NCBI GenBank assembly: GCA_030268105.1
Contig: BSDZ01000005.1
Location: 434,001-498,000 of the forward strand
Length of the DNA: 64,000 bases
Source of the DNA: Volvox africanus
Lineage: Eukaryota; Chlorophyta; Chlorophyceae; Chlamydomonadales; Volvocaceae
Reading direction: 5' to 3'
Shown here in pieces: positions 24,101 to 49,413 of this stretch. The stretch's first letter is position 1; every line of letters starts with the position of its first letter. The notes below the pieces were generated by a model that was given only the letters and a program-made list of their open reading frames with translations, was not told the origin of the DNA and did not search any database. A program made the position numbers and the translations under genes.

Positions 24101-24367
24101 CCCAACTAATAATCATGCATGCATGCATGTGTGCTCGCCTGCGGTCGCCTTCCTTGCCCGCCGGGCGTATGTAGCTATGACCCTGGCAGCAACACATGGT
24201 TCAGGGTGCCACAGGGTATGTTGGTGCCACTCCACGGCTTATACCCGGTGCTCGGGCCCGCGCCTAACAGCCCCCCTGGCGCGGATCCCGTCGTGTACGT
24301 TTGTGGGGGCGGGGATAAGGCGGACTGGAGCGCGGTAAATTCCTGTTCCTACATGAGGGTGTTGTGA
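18237..24367 (+). CDS. Secreted kelch-repeat (galactose-oxidase-like propeller) protein, copy B
   Basis: Eight exons: 18237-18506, 19124-19233, 20408-20505, 21655-21820, 22019-22196, 22473-22615, 23532-23612 and 24175-24367. All splice phases agree and the total is 1,239 nt, giving 412 residues. Residues 1-34 are Ala/Ser-rich, followed by a hydrophobic core (ALLLLFCALVFPLSG, about 36-50) that could be a signal peptide or anchor. The rest is kelch repeats: LLLVVGYNN, HHMAAVTVRNKMYLIGG, YDPITDTWSLG, RVFVFGGRNSTG, FFILGG, YDPGSNTWF, VVYVCGGG. Such propellers mediate binding or, in galactose oxidase, copper-radical catalysis. I did not find the Tyr/Cys/His active site of galactose oxidase, so a non-enzymatic extracellular role is more likely. 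NST, NFT, NES and NLT are possible N-glycosylation sites. Introns hold LINE 3' ends and satellites. Copy A upstream is its broken duplicate. Confidence 0.85.
18527..18558. repeat. Palindrome in intron 1 of kelch copy B
   Basis: Perfect 14-bp arms TTAATACAATATTA / TAATATTGTATTAA around a 4-base loop, 20 bp after the exon 1 donor. Confidence 0.8.
19360..20178 (+). mobile_element. LINE 3' end, plus orientation, with a short repeat nested in it
   Basis: The right end (about 20094-20178: TCCTCCCGGCGCTGTGGCTGG ... GCCCACGGTGCAGCACCCA) matches the reverse complement of the LINE end at 24540 (CTGCGCTGTGGCTCGG ... GCCCACAGTGTAACACCCA) with substitutions. Upstream, the G-rich sequence at 19360-19830 resembles the LINE 3' untranslated region in style. 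It is interrupted at 19838-19908 by the short dispersed repeat. It lies in intron 2 of kelch copy B. Confidence 0.55.
19838..19908 (+). repeat. Short dispersed repeat, copy 4
   Basis: AAAGGCCCAATCGGAAGATG ... GATACTACA is the reverse complement of the copy at 28045-28117 with few changes over about 70 bp. It is the best-matching pair of the family in the window. Confidence 0.7.
20700..20790. repeat. TATATG hexamer satellite
   Basis: Repeated TATATG units abut the left end of the truncated LINE at 20801. The same hexamer resumes at its right end (21077), so the LINE fragment is embedded in the satellite. Confidence 0.9.
20801..21076 (-). mobile_element. 5'-truncated LINE copy (3' end only)
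   Basis: About 275 bp closely match 24541-24808, including GGGTGTTACACTGTGGGCGA at the left and CTCTAA.CCGAAACTGACCTG at the right. Small differences include an extra CCCCTCT near 20927. The shared end is the left one, so the element reads on the minus strand and this copy is 5'-truncated. It lies in intron 3 of kelch copy B. Confidence 0.75.
21077..21406. repeat. TATATG array followed by a long TATTA pentamer array
   Basis: Hexamer units run to about 21175, then about 46 copies of TATTA run to 21406 with one late variant (TATGTTA). They sit in intron 3 of kelch copy B and account for the long ILYY/MYMY frames. Confidence 0.95.
21528..21650. repeat. GTC/ATC trinucleotide-rich tract
   Basis: CGTCGTCGTCATCATCGCC-type triplets run up to the acceptor of exon 4 of kelch copy B and form an extended pyrimidine-rich region before the CAG at 21654. 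Confidence 0.7.
23795..23850. repeat. Long palindrome in intron 7 of kelch copy B
   Basis: Arms of about 26 bp (GATCCGAGATTCATGATATA ... and its complement ending CATGAATCTCGGATC) flank a short AT loop. A direct copy of GATCCGAGATTCAT occurs at 23713. The structure could extrude as a cruciform or be a small foldback transposon. Confidence 0.85.
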
Positions 24368-24539
24368 CGACGCCAATGAATACTTCATGATGCATGGCTG
24401 GCTGGTGAAGTGAAGCACAAGGAATGTATATATGCATATGTATATATGTATGTGCCTATATATCTAACAGGATGAGTGATAAGTTAGCTAGGTTTAATGT
24501 ATGCATGGTGAGGGGTCCGTCCCTCCGCTTGTATGTATT

Positions 24540-26365
24540 GGGTGTTACACTGTGGGCGACTCGCCCTCCAAAGACGAGCACCGGGGGTCCTGACCGGACC
24601 GAGCCACAGCGCAGGGGAGGAGCACGTGGCTTTGTATGTCTGTCCTGCCACGTGCTCACTCGGGCCAGCAAAACGTCAGAGGCTCTCACCTGGCCACTAA
24701 CAGAGCACTGAGGGGCACCAAGAAACCACAGAAGGAACCAACGGAAAACGGGGGACATCTAGCTGCTCAAAGGAAGTGGAACACTCTTCTCTAATCCGAA
24801 ACTGACCTGGCAAGAGCCTGACAGACACACATAGATCCCCTCAGAGGGGAAACACCAGCAGGAAAGCACACTCTTACACAGCCGAGCCGGAAGAACCCAA
24901 CAAGAGGCGGAGGAGGGGATGAAAGCCAAACTGACGGGATGGAAGCCAAACTGACGCCCCCTACAAAGCCTACTGGCCCCACCCAAAGCTGGCCCCGCAA
25001 ACCCCTGCACTGCACAAGAAGAAAAGACCTCTCTCGCTGACCCCCCCTTCAAAACCCTAAAGACCCGAAGCCGGGACACAGGTACCTCTAGCTGCGAAAC
25101 CCGCCACCCTCTCCCTTCCCCTCCTCGAGAACTAGACCGCCCTCTCCTTGTCTCTACCTCCCTGACTCTCTCCCCTTTTCCTCCCACAAAACCTCCTCCT
25201 CAACACTCCTGTCCTAAAGCCCCTGCTCTGTTCTTGCTGCTCCATGGCCGGTGATGTCAACTGGAACTGCACACCGCATTTGCGTTCCAACTATGGCTAG
25301 GATGGGATGTTGTGGTGCCACCCGATCTTAGCCATAATGAGGGATACCCAACGCTGCAAAAGAATGCAGTCGGCAACTGTACGGGCCCGTGCACGGTCCA
25401 GGGGTGAGGCTGCTGATTGTCTTGGATTGTCCATTGTTGGCTGTGTCGTAGAGATGATTGGATGGGTGTTGGCAGCTTCCCCTTCCTCTTGAGTGAAACC
25501 CCCTGAGCGGTTGAAGAAGTCAGTAATAGCCCGTTGACGGGGTCCCTGCTCTGCTGTGTGGGTCTGTTGTTATTGCTGCCGTCCGTGGATAGAAGGCCCC
25601 TGTTGCCTTTGTTCCCGGGTTGCCACCCGGAGACAGTGCCTGCAATATTCCATAGAAGATAAGGCAGCCATGGCTATCACGTCCCAAGGGGCCTGCTCGC
25701 AACCGGGAGGTGCTTGGACAAGCCATAGCTGTTGCCTGGTCATGCCCCCTTCAATGGTGGCTGATGACGGCAATGGCAGATGCCTGTCGACCTGTTCACG
25801 CACCGCCTTGGCTATAGGGCACTCCCAGAAGTGGTGCAGGCGCGGGGAGCAAGGTTGATCAGTATCACCTCCACAGCTTCCACACCCACATGGCTTGATG
25901 GGCACCCTGGAAAGATGTGTGTTGCCAGGCATGGGTATCCCATCGACCACCAAACGCCACAGCGTCTCTTTGTTTTTATTTTCCCAGCGAACTGCTGTCC
26001 ACAGCCTGTCTAGGGTTGCCTGAAAGTGCTGGAGGTCAGTGGCAGGGCAGGGGGGAGTTGGTCCGTCTGTTGGCATCCCTTGCGCCTCCTGCACAAAACC
26101 TGTCAGCAGCTCCAATCGCTCCTCCGCTGTTGAACCCCCTTGCAGCTGAGTAGCTTGGCTGACCGTAAGATTGTAGAAAGGCACTATACCCGAGTCCCCT
26201 GTCAATATCCAGCCCAAACGCCTGACAATGATGGCCATCACTGTGGTGTGGTCTGGGGGTGCTGGCATCTGCTGCTGCATTCTGTCCTCCACCCTGTCCT
26301 GCTGTTGGGGTTGTAAGCGATTAACTACCTCCCGTGCTGCTGCTATCCATGCTGGGCTGATATAA
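24540..26365 (-). mobile_element. 5'-truncated LINE (L1-like non-LTR retrotransposon), longest copy in the window
   Basis: The left end carries the same 3' sequence as the copies at 20801 and 20178. About 1 kb of non-coding 3' sequence follows, then an ORF (25570-26365) whose tail looks like the zinc-binding end of a non-LTR reverse transcriptase. The ORF is open up to about 26365, where it meets unrelated TATG-rich DNA, so the 5' part including the catalytic RT domain is missing. It lies immediately downstream of kelch copy B. Confidence 0.7.
25570..26365 (-). pseudogene. C-terminal remnant of a LINE reverse transcriptase ORF (zf-RVT-like)
   Basis: About 260 residues remain, the last 240 following an internal Met at 26292. 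WENKNKETLWRLVVDGIPM is followed by a Cys/His cluster, PCGCGSCGGDTDQPCSP then HHFWECPIAKAV. This is the pattern of the zinc-binding domain that follows reverse transcriptase in many plant and algal non-LTR elements. The upstream frame (ISPAWIAAAREVVNRL) is open to the truncation point. No catalytic FADD-type box is present because the 5' part is lost. Confidence 0.65.
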
Positions 26366-29037
26366 TTGCATAAAGCTTGTATGTATGTAGGTATGCATGT
26401 CGCTCGTATATATATGCGTGCATGTGTGTGAAGCGAGAGTCTACGTATATGTCTATCTATCTATCCCAGCTATACGTATATGTGCTGATTGGTGGCCGAC
26501 TGGGAGATAGGTGGATGGTAGGTAGGTGATGATATATAGAGTTTGCAAATCCTATCGAGCCTATCTAGCTACTTCACGAACGTTCATGGCGGAGGAGGGG
26601 GTCATATTATATGCAAGCAATAAAATAATGAAAATGCAAACCTGCTGCTGCCAGTGAAGTAATGTACGGATGTATGCTGTACACAAATGCACGTACACTA
26701 CTCGGGATGGTTCATCATCAGGAGCTAATGCGTGGGTGTCTTTCGTTATTTACCACTGATGAGACCTGCAACCTTAGAACTCACGTGGTCAAGCATCTGG
26801 AGTTTGTGATTTGGGAGGATGGGAGGAAGGGGGACAGATGGCCTGCTGGATCGATGCAGGTTGCCAGGTGGTCCTGCCTAAAGTAGTTCATTTCATGTAT
26901 GTATGTCAGCCTGGCTGCTGTGCAGCAGCGAGGGCCCCTTGCATTAGCTAGGTAGGGAGACAAATCGGACTAGTGCATTATTGTTTTGGAAGTTTATGTT
27001 TGGCAGTATGCTTATTACTTCCTTGCTTGTGGTACGTGTTTGGAAAATTATTTGTCTTGGTTGCATGGTGCGTGCCATGCATAGCATGCATGTCATCACA
27101 TTCATCTGTGGGCTCAAGATAGACTGACAGAATACGCCAGCGAGCTTGCTCGATGACAAGGGACGGTATGTTCGAGCCAGACATATATGTACTTTGTAAT
27201 AAAGAAGTATGTAAAAGTTTCCAATTTCATTTAATATTCGATCGAGGCATAGGCTTTTGCCGTGTTCCCCGCAGCCCGCGGTGGACTGAATCCATCCGTA
27301 GAATATGTATATATGTAAATATAGCTGCACTTTACGGAAGCGAAAAGTACACTAGTGTCGACAGGCAAGCAAGGGTAGCCACTGTGCATCACATTTATGT
27401 CGAAAATAAATATCACATTTGGACAGCTGAACAAGGGTGGACGAGGAAACGACTGAAGAGCCGTGCGCTCGTCCAGGACTGGGCTTCCCCCCAATCCCTT
27501 GCGCATATTAACCATCCCGGTTTGCGTGCGTGCCAACCCGTGCCACGCACCCTACCTTTCCGGCAAACCTTCCGTCGGGGATTACTTCATTCGTACGCAT
27601 GTTTTTTGTTACCATAATGTATATTTATTTTTATATTATTGGGGCCGGGACAACAACATTGTCGGGCCAACATACCACTATATCCACCTCCTGACTGCTA
27701 CTTTCTGCTAGCTGCAATTATTAGCTAGTTGCTTCACCTACCATCGTGGACTCAGGACGTTTCAAACCTGTCCAAAGCAAGGATGTCGGATAATCAACTA
27801 ACCTACGTACCAGCAGGGGTCATTGACCCGATGCGTCGTGCTGATGGCGGCAACGCCTGGTGCCAAGATAGATAGAGCAGGCAGCAGGCTATCTAGATAG
27901 GCAAGGACGCATGCAGGGACAAGGCAGACAGGCAGGCACATACATATATACCTACATACACGTAGATGCCAAATAGAATAAATAGATGAACAACCAAGGT
28001 ATTGCGTTATGCAGGAACCGCTACCAACTCGCTATCACGCGCTGTTGTATCCTGGGGTATCTACGGGTAGTGCCCAGGATGGACCGTGCATGGTCATCTT
28101 CCGATTGTGCCTTTGCTTAGGCGGACACAACAGAGATACAACACGCACACCCTAGCTACACATTTCAGAAGCGCGCGCGTGCAATTATATAACCTAGTAA
28201 TTCGTGATTCAGAGGCTAGCAAGTCCATTCTGCTGAAACCATAGGCATGGATGCCAACACGATATTTGTGTACACGGACATGTACTCCGGATGCCAACTA
28301 TGGCCATGGAGGGCTGCGGCGATGGCATGCATGAAAGTAACAGAGCAATACTTTCCTTGACCGGCCATGGCCCCCAGGTTCTTATAATAATTATTAAGGA
28401 CAGAGTCATGAAGTAGGATACTCCTCCTTCGATGGATAGCTTGGGCGGCCCGAGTGATCTTGGAATGGAGACAGATAGATAAGCTCATTAGAGAATGCAT
28501 GCCGTACTCAAGAAGCGGTAAAGACGGCCTCAAAATTCTTTGATAATCATTCGTGATTCTACATATATATTTTTGATGATTTTTGAAGGATGCGGCACAT
28601 TAAGGCTGGGCTAAAAGCGGATAGATGATGTCGAAACGCGATAGAAGGTACGTGGAGAAGTAAAAATCGCAGTGAAATAACATTATCTCATCCTTAAGGC
28701 GATTTAAGGAAGAGATATGATAAATAAAGAATTAATTTGTCCTCCAGCCAGATGACGGACATTTGAACCCTTAAGCAGATATCAGTCGTACAAACTATGT
28801 ATTATTTTGCTACGCTCATGTTTGGAGTTTTCTTAGCATATATGCTTTATAGCAAGATAGCTGTGAACTTGTGAAATCCTTCTGTCAACACAGTTTGCTA
28901 GTCGAAGGAGCGCCGTATTGGTTTGCTCTATGAGGATTGCAACTGGAAGTAGTAACAAAAATGTGTAAAGTAACTGTTAAACACTAATCCTACTGCTGTT
29001 AGTGGAAAGGGAGTAGACGTCCCTTGGGCTTCACACG
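26366..29037. other. Intergenic region before the coiled-coil gene
   Basis: No supported gene. It holds TATG/TGCATG-rich sequence (26366-26480), mixed AT-rich DNA, the short dispersed repeat at 28045-28117, and an AT-rich 500-bp stretch before the ATG at 29038 that presumably includes the promoter. I saw no convincing TATA box. Confidence 0.5.
28045..28117 (-). repeat. Short dispersed repeat, copy 5
   Basis: TTGTATCCTGGGGTATCTACGG ... CATGGTCATCTTCCGATTG, complementary to copy 4 at 19838-19908. Confidence 0.7.
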
Positions 29038-44239
<15,202 letters not shown>

Positions 44240-46399
44240 TTGAAGGCCGGCGGCTCGTCGTGGTTAGGAGGTCCGTTTTTGGGCAAAGTGATCTGATCTG
44301 ATATGATCTGATATGATATGATCCGGGTTTTGCCGGTTCACCCCATACCGCACTGCACACAAACGCATACATACACACACATACACACACGCGTACGCAC
44401 GCACACGCACATGCACAATTCGCGCAGACGCACCCGCACACAAGCACCCGCACATACAAGCACACATACACACAAGCACGGCACGCATGTATTCTTCGCC
44501 ACCGGTCGACACCGTCCCCACGGCTTTCCCGCGTGAGAGTGGGTGGGAGGGCGGCCCTCATCAAACTGCAAACTGCTGCGTGGTGCCCCCCGTCATCGGG
44601 CGATTGCGGCTCTGGAACGGAGCGGACTGAAAAATGTTAACTGAAGTCTTATCAGAGAGACCGAGGAACCGACCGACCGAATGACTGACCGATTTCAGGA
44701 CGGACGTGTTTGGCAGTCTGCATCTGTGGGGCGTAGTACAGAGAGTGAGAGGTACACGTACAGACAGAGAAAGGCCGGAAGATGTCTCAGGTACGGCATA
44801 TGATACGGTATTTATCAATCGTTGGATCCAACGGCGGATCACATTTGGAGTTCGTCGCATGCGTGCAGGACAGCAGGGAAGGAGCTGCAGTCTGGCGGGT
44901 GTTGTCTTCGATTGTGGCCTTTGCGTGTAGTTCATGGAGTTCATGTCAGGTGTATGCCAGGCCGTGAAAACAAGGAATTGAATCGGTGGATAGGTGGTGC
45001 TGGCAAAAGAAAGAGAGATGCACTCTTCACCCCCGTTACAGCAGGGGCATAATTAAATCTGCGTCTAACAACATTGGTGAGGTAAAAACTAGGAATTGGT
45101 AACTGGGAAACGACACCTGCTAAGGCGTCCCAGATTGGTCTCCCATCCGAGCGCCGGATGCACGGCCACCTCACGAACTCCATATTTTATGGCGAGGTGT
45201 GCAGCAATACCCACAGCCGTAAAGCAGCGGATGTCTCTCCTCATCGATATATACTGCGTGCCTGAGGATATACAGTTTGGACAGTCAACCGCTGGTTTCG
45301 CTAAATAACACGTTTATGTGCGGCATGGCTACTGGCTGACGTGGTTTGCGTTCGTGCGACGGTCCTTCTGCTAAACGCTGGCGGCCGGTTTGGCTTGGAA
45401 ATTACCACCACAGCAACGCGGTGGACTCAAACGGCACCCTAAGTGTACTTCTTGCATGCACGGCCAAGTATACGCTGAAAAATGATGACTCGGCACCAGA
45501 TTCGCATTCAGAGAGGTCGTGTATATACTTACATAGACGCGCGCGCACAGAAACGGACAGCGACCTGATGACAGAGCGGGTGAGCAGGTTGAAGGCTGCT
45601 GTTAGTCTGTCGAAAGCGAGAACCGGGCAGGATGCGTCCAGAGGATGCGCTGCGCTCGCGTATCTGTCCGTGTTATGTCTATATGTAGGCATGTACGCAT
45701 GTAGGTGTGTGTCTGTGTCTGTAGGCGTGTGGTGTGGAGGATTATATGGCTCAGTGCGACGAATGATGTGGGGGGGAGATAGTGTTTCGGTGAACGTAGC
45801 GACGACTGATGAATAGACACGGGCTAGTTCAAGCGGGGGACGAGAGGGCAGGGAGAAAATGGCAGGTGTGCAGCATGGAGAGGGTTGGGGAGAGATTGGT
45901 GGGAGGCGGCGTACGGCGTGCAGGTGTTTGCCATGCAGGAAAGGCGTGGGTCACACACATACACACATACACGCATACAACTCAGCGTAAGTGTTACGAA
46001 GTATAAGACCCAGAGCCATCTCATACACCTCAGTCGCAACCCAGGATGGCCCCCACGCCTCCCCAAATACACATGCACCCACCCACCCTGAAGCCACTCC
46101 TTAGCCGCCCCAAGAAGCGTGTGTAGACCGCGGAAGGTGCGCAGACGGTGCTGATAGCTGCGGGCTACTTAAGCTCCGGAAGAAAAGAGCAACTTCTAGA
46201 CCTCGATAATTACTAATTATATCCGCCTTTGCTTCACTTGCAGTAATCATAACGAGGTAAAATGACACCCAAAACCGCTACCCAGCATATGGACAGGAGT
46301 GTTTCAGGTCAGGATATAGGTTAACTGAGCTTATTTGCCTGTCGTGAAGCTGTGACGGACAGCGAAACTGGAAGGAAACAAGTTTGCCGCATCTTACAT

Positions 46400-46720
46400 C
46401 TATCTGGAGGGGGGTTACCTGGCGAACATTTAGCTTGCAGGGGCATCTATAAACATCCTAGCCACACTTTAGCCTCCCTTTCTTCAACGCATCTAGATAC
46501 AGTCCCAACCGATATTTTAGATCCCCCCTTCACCGCATCTAGAGACATTCCTTGCCACATCTTGATATTGAAACTCCCCCGCTTTACTGCATCTAGATAA
46601 TTTCCTAGCCGCATCTAGAGATGTCAGGCCACATCTATATACGGCCCCAAACCATATCTAGGTATTTGAGACCCTCCCTTTCACCGCACCTGACGGCAAT
46701 CTTAGCCACTGCTGGTGTGT
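46400..46720. repeat. Degenerate CGCATCTAGA-type repeats
   Basis: CATCTA(G/T)A motifs recur about ten times at irregular 30-60 bp spacing, often preceded by TAGCC or CACCG and followed by pyrimidine-rich text. Confidence 0.6.
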
Positions 46721-49283
46721 GTTTTTCACCTCCCTGTCATCTGATTAGGGCCTCCCTCCGGGAGATGGAAGGGAATGATGTAGCGGCGCGAGATCAATAC
46801 TTGATTGACGTAACTTCGTTCGACGGTACGTTTGCGGTTTGTACGACGTCCCGCACATGTGTCACATTGCTTAGGAAAATGGCAGGGTTTGTGCTGAATG
46901 ACAACAAGAACGGCAGCGTTATGCGCTTATGTCTGTGTGCAAGCATGAGCTACTTAGTTCCCTTGAGCTATACAAATCTCTCATGACATGATATAAAGAT
47001 TAAGAGTGTCTTGTCGTACAGTTCGTGTTCCTGATAAATGCACTGCTTGTGATGAAAGACAACACCTCAGATATGTATGTACGTATGTCTAATTATGAAT
47101 TGGTCTGTCGTACTGCAGGTTTCCGTTATTTGGCTATTAGTTAACCCAAATCACATTGGGCGTCCTCCCTTCCACAACGCGATTGCACATTTTGGCATCG
47201 CTGCAGCACTTGTAACTTCTGGGAGAGACCTCTGTTTATGTGTCATGATACAACTTACGTACGTATGATAGTCTCGCTAGCTCCTGCTGTACTTCATCAT
47301 TCTCATGTCAATGCACATTAAGCAGCAATAACATAAAATGAACGAATTTATTGCCCACAAAGCCACGCCTGCGGCCACCACACTATGCAAACAATGAACG
47401 TTCAGCATGCACATTTGCACCGACAAGTGCATCAGTGCCTACGACCCACCCCCTCTATCCCCGCTACCCCGAAATCTCCTTTCTACACTTGATGCGCATG
47501 CATCCATCCACTCTAGCACCCCTTCCCATTCACAGTTCACGCCCCGCGTATCAGTAATAAAATATGTATTTTTCACGCTCGAGCTGAGCAACCATCATAG
47601 CTGGGTATATATTGCGTACATTATTTATTGACCGAGTATGCAATCACTCGTCGATAATGAGAGGCGATAGAGGTATCGGTCGTACATTCGCCCTGCCGGT
47701 TCCTGTCATGCGAGATCAGATTGACACGCCTACTTCCCCCTTCCTACACTAGGGGCTAGATGCATATATAAATAGAAACTACTAGCTACGTAGGAACGCC
47801 AGGAGGGATTCGCAGCAGTCATTCTAATGAGGCGCATACTAGCGACGTTTCGAATGTCACCCGCACTGGATCATACCCTGCCTGCTTGTACGAGAAACCG
47901 GGTCTTAGACGGGAGAGGTTATATATCCGGCACACCATGCATGGTTCTCCTCCGTCCATTCACGCTACAATTTACACATTCATTCTCGCTCACATTCCGC
48001 TGCAGCGATGCCTGCCAGCACATGATGCTGGCAATCCGCTCTTAACGAGACGGAAGCCTCCTCCAGCCACCCTCTGCGCCCGTGGCTTTCCTCCATCCAC
48101 GTCGCAATGGGAGATAGTTCAGAGCCAAGCGAATTAAGAATTATAAGTAAGGGCGAATTCCCGCGGCCTTCGCATGGACTGGTAGTCGTGACTGGACGAC
48201 CGCCACAAACGCTCTCCCTTATCTCCACCCTGTAATCCTGTAATCACACCCTGCTAAGTCCTGGCCACTCACCTGCTGCTGCGGCCCTGACTAATTGCAC
48301 CCCGACCGCGGATCCAAGCGGAAAGAAAGGCAGGGGGCCCTACTGCCCATACTTGATTGAGGCGGGCAAGGTCCCAACCAAACGGTTTTAGCCTTTAACC
48401 GTACCGCGTCCATTCATCCATGGCTTCAAGCCACAGGCACTCATTGTTTGACGGCGGGTACCTAGGTCGCCGCAACTACATTCCTCCCTGTTATCATTCC
48501 TCCAACCAGCCGTCCGTTCCTTCCTTCCTATAAGCAAGTGTTCGTTTGCAACGATGCGGCAATATCAAAGGCAAAATGTTTCTGCTAGTTGCCAGGCAGA
48601 TACGTGCAGTTGGCACACACACTTAAGCTAACAGATAGAACGTTTGATACTGTATGTCGCATCATGCAGGACCACATATCTGTATTTATTTAAAATTTAT
48701 GAAATCGCACCTTCATGCCGCTACGACCCGCCACCATCACGCCCGCACCTTCCATGACGCTGGCGACCATCACCACGACCATCAGCATGACCATCCATCA
48801 CGCAACCACTACGACCACTACCATGCCCATCGATCGCTCAATCGTGCAAGCAACGGCGTGCAGTAAACACGGCACCGCCAAGGTGCATGCCCATACGGAA
48901 CCCACACCAACCCCACCATGGACGAGCACCGTGCAAAACATCTCCTTAAGGTCCGTGGGTGAGTGCGTATATGCATATGACGAAGGTTACGTGACCCTCT
49001 GGAGCTCTGGCTCGATGCTTGGACTGTGCGATGCGCGAGCTTAGCCAGCCGCTAAAACTCGTTGTGCGTTCCTGCTATCAGCACAGATGGTACCAGGTCT
49101 ATGAATAAACCATACGGAGCGACTCCCATGAGACGTGGCCGGGATAGGTGGCCGTGATGAAATCTCCACGTCCGCACATACGTCCTAACAAAATGATCGC
49201 TTCCACTGCTCGCATCACATTATATGGCCGTGCGCAATATGCTATGAGCTCATGCGCTTGGAACGCGCGAAGTAAGCTTAAGG

Positions 49284-49413
49284 CGGGGGAGGAGGAGAAG
49301 GGAGGGGAGGGGAGGAGCGGGGAGGGGAGGGGAGGAGCGGGGAGGGGAGGGGAGGAGCGGGGAGGGGAGGGAAGGAGCGGGGAGGGGAGGGGAGGAGCGG
49401 GGAGGGGAGGGGA
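49284..49413. repeat. G-rich 20-bp tandem repeat
   Basis: The unit GGAGCGGGGAGGGGAGGGGA repeats about six times with one variant. The plus strand is almost all purine with many GGGG runs, so it could form a G-quadruplex. Confidence 0.9.

Noticed and set aside
45060..45185. 5S rRNA-like text on the minus strand (CTCGGATGGGAGACC, CTGGGACGCC)
   Set aside because: It resembles the 3' part of 5S rRNA but the conserved 5' half and internal control regions are absent. Too weak to call an RNA gene or a 5S-derived SINE.
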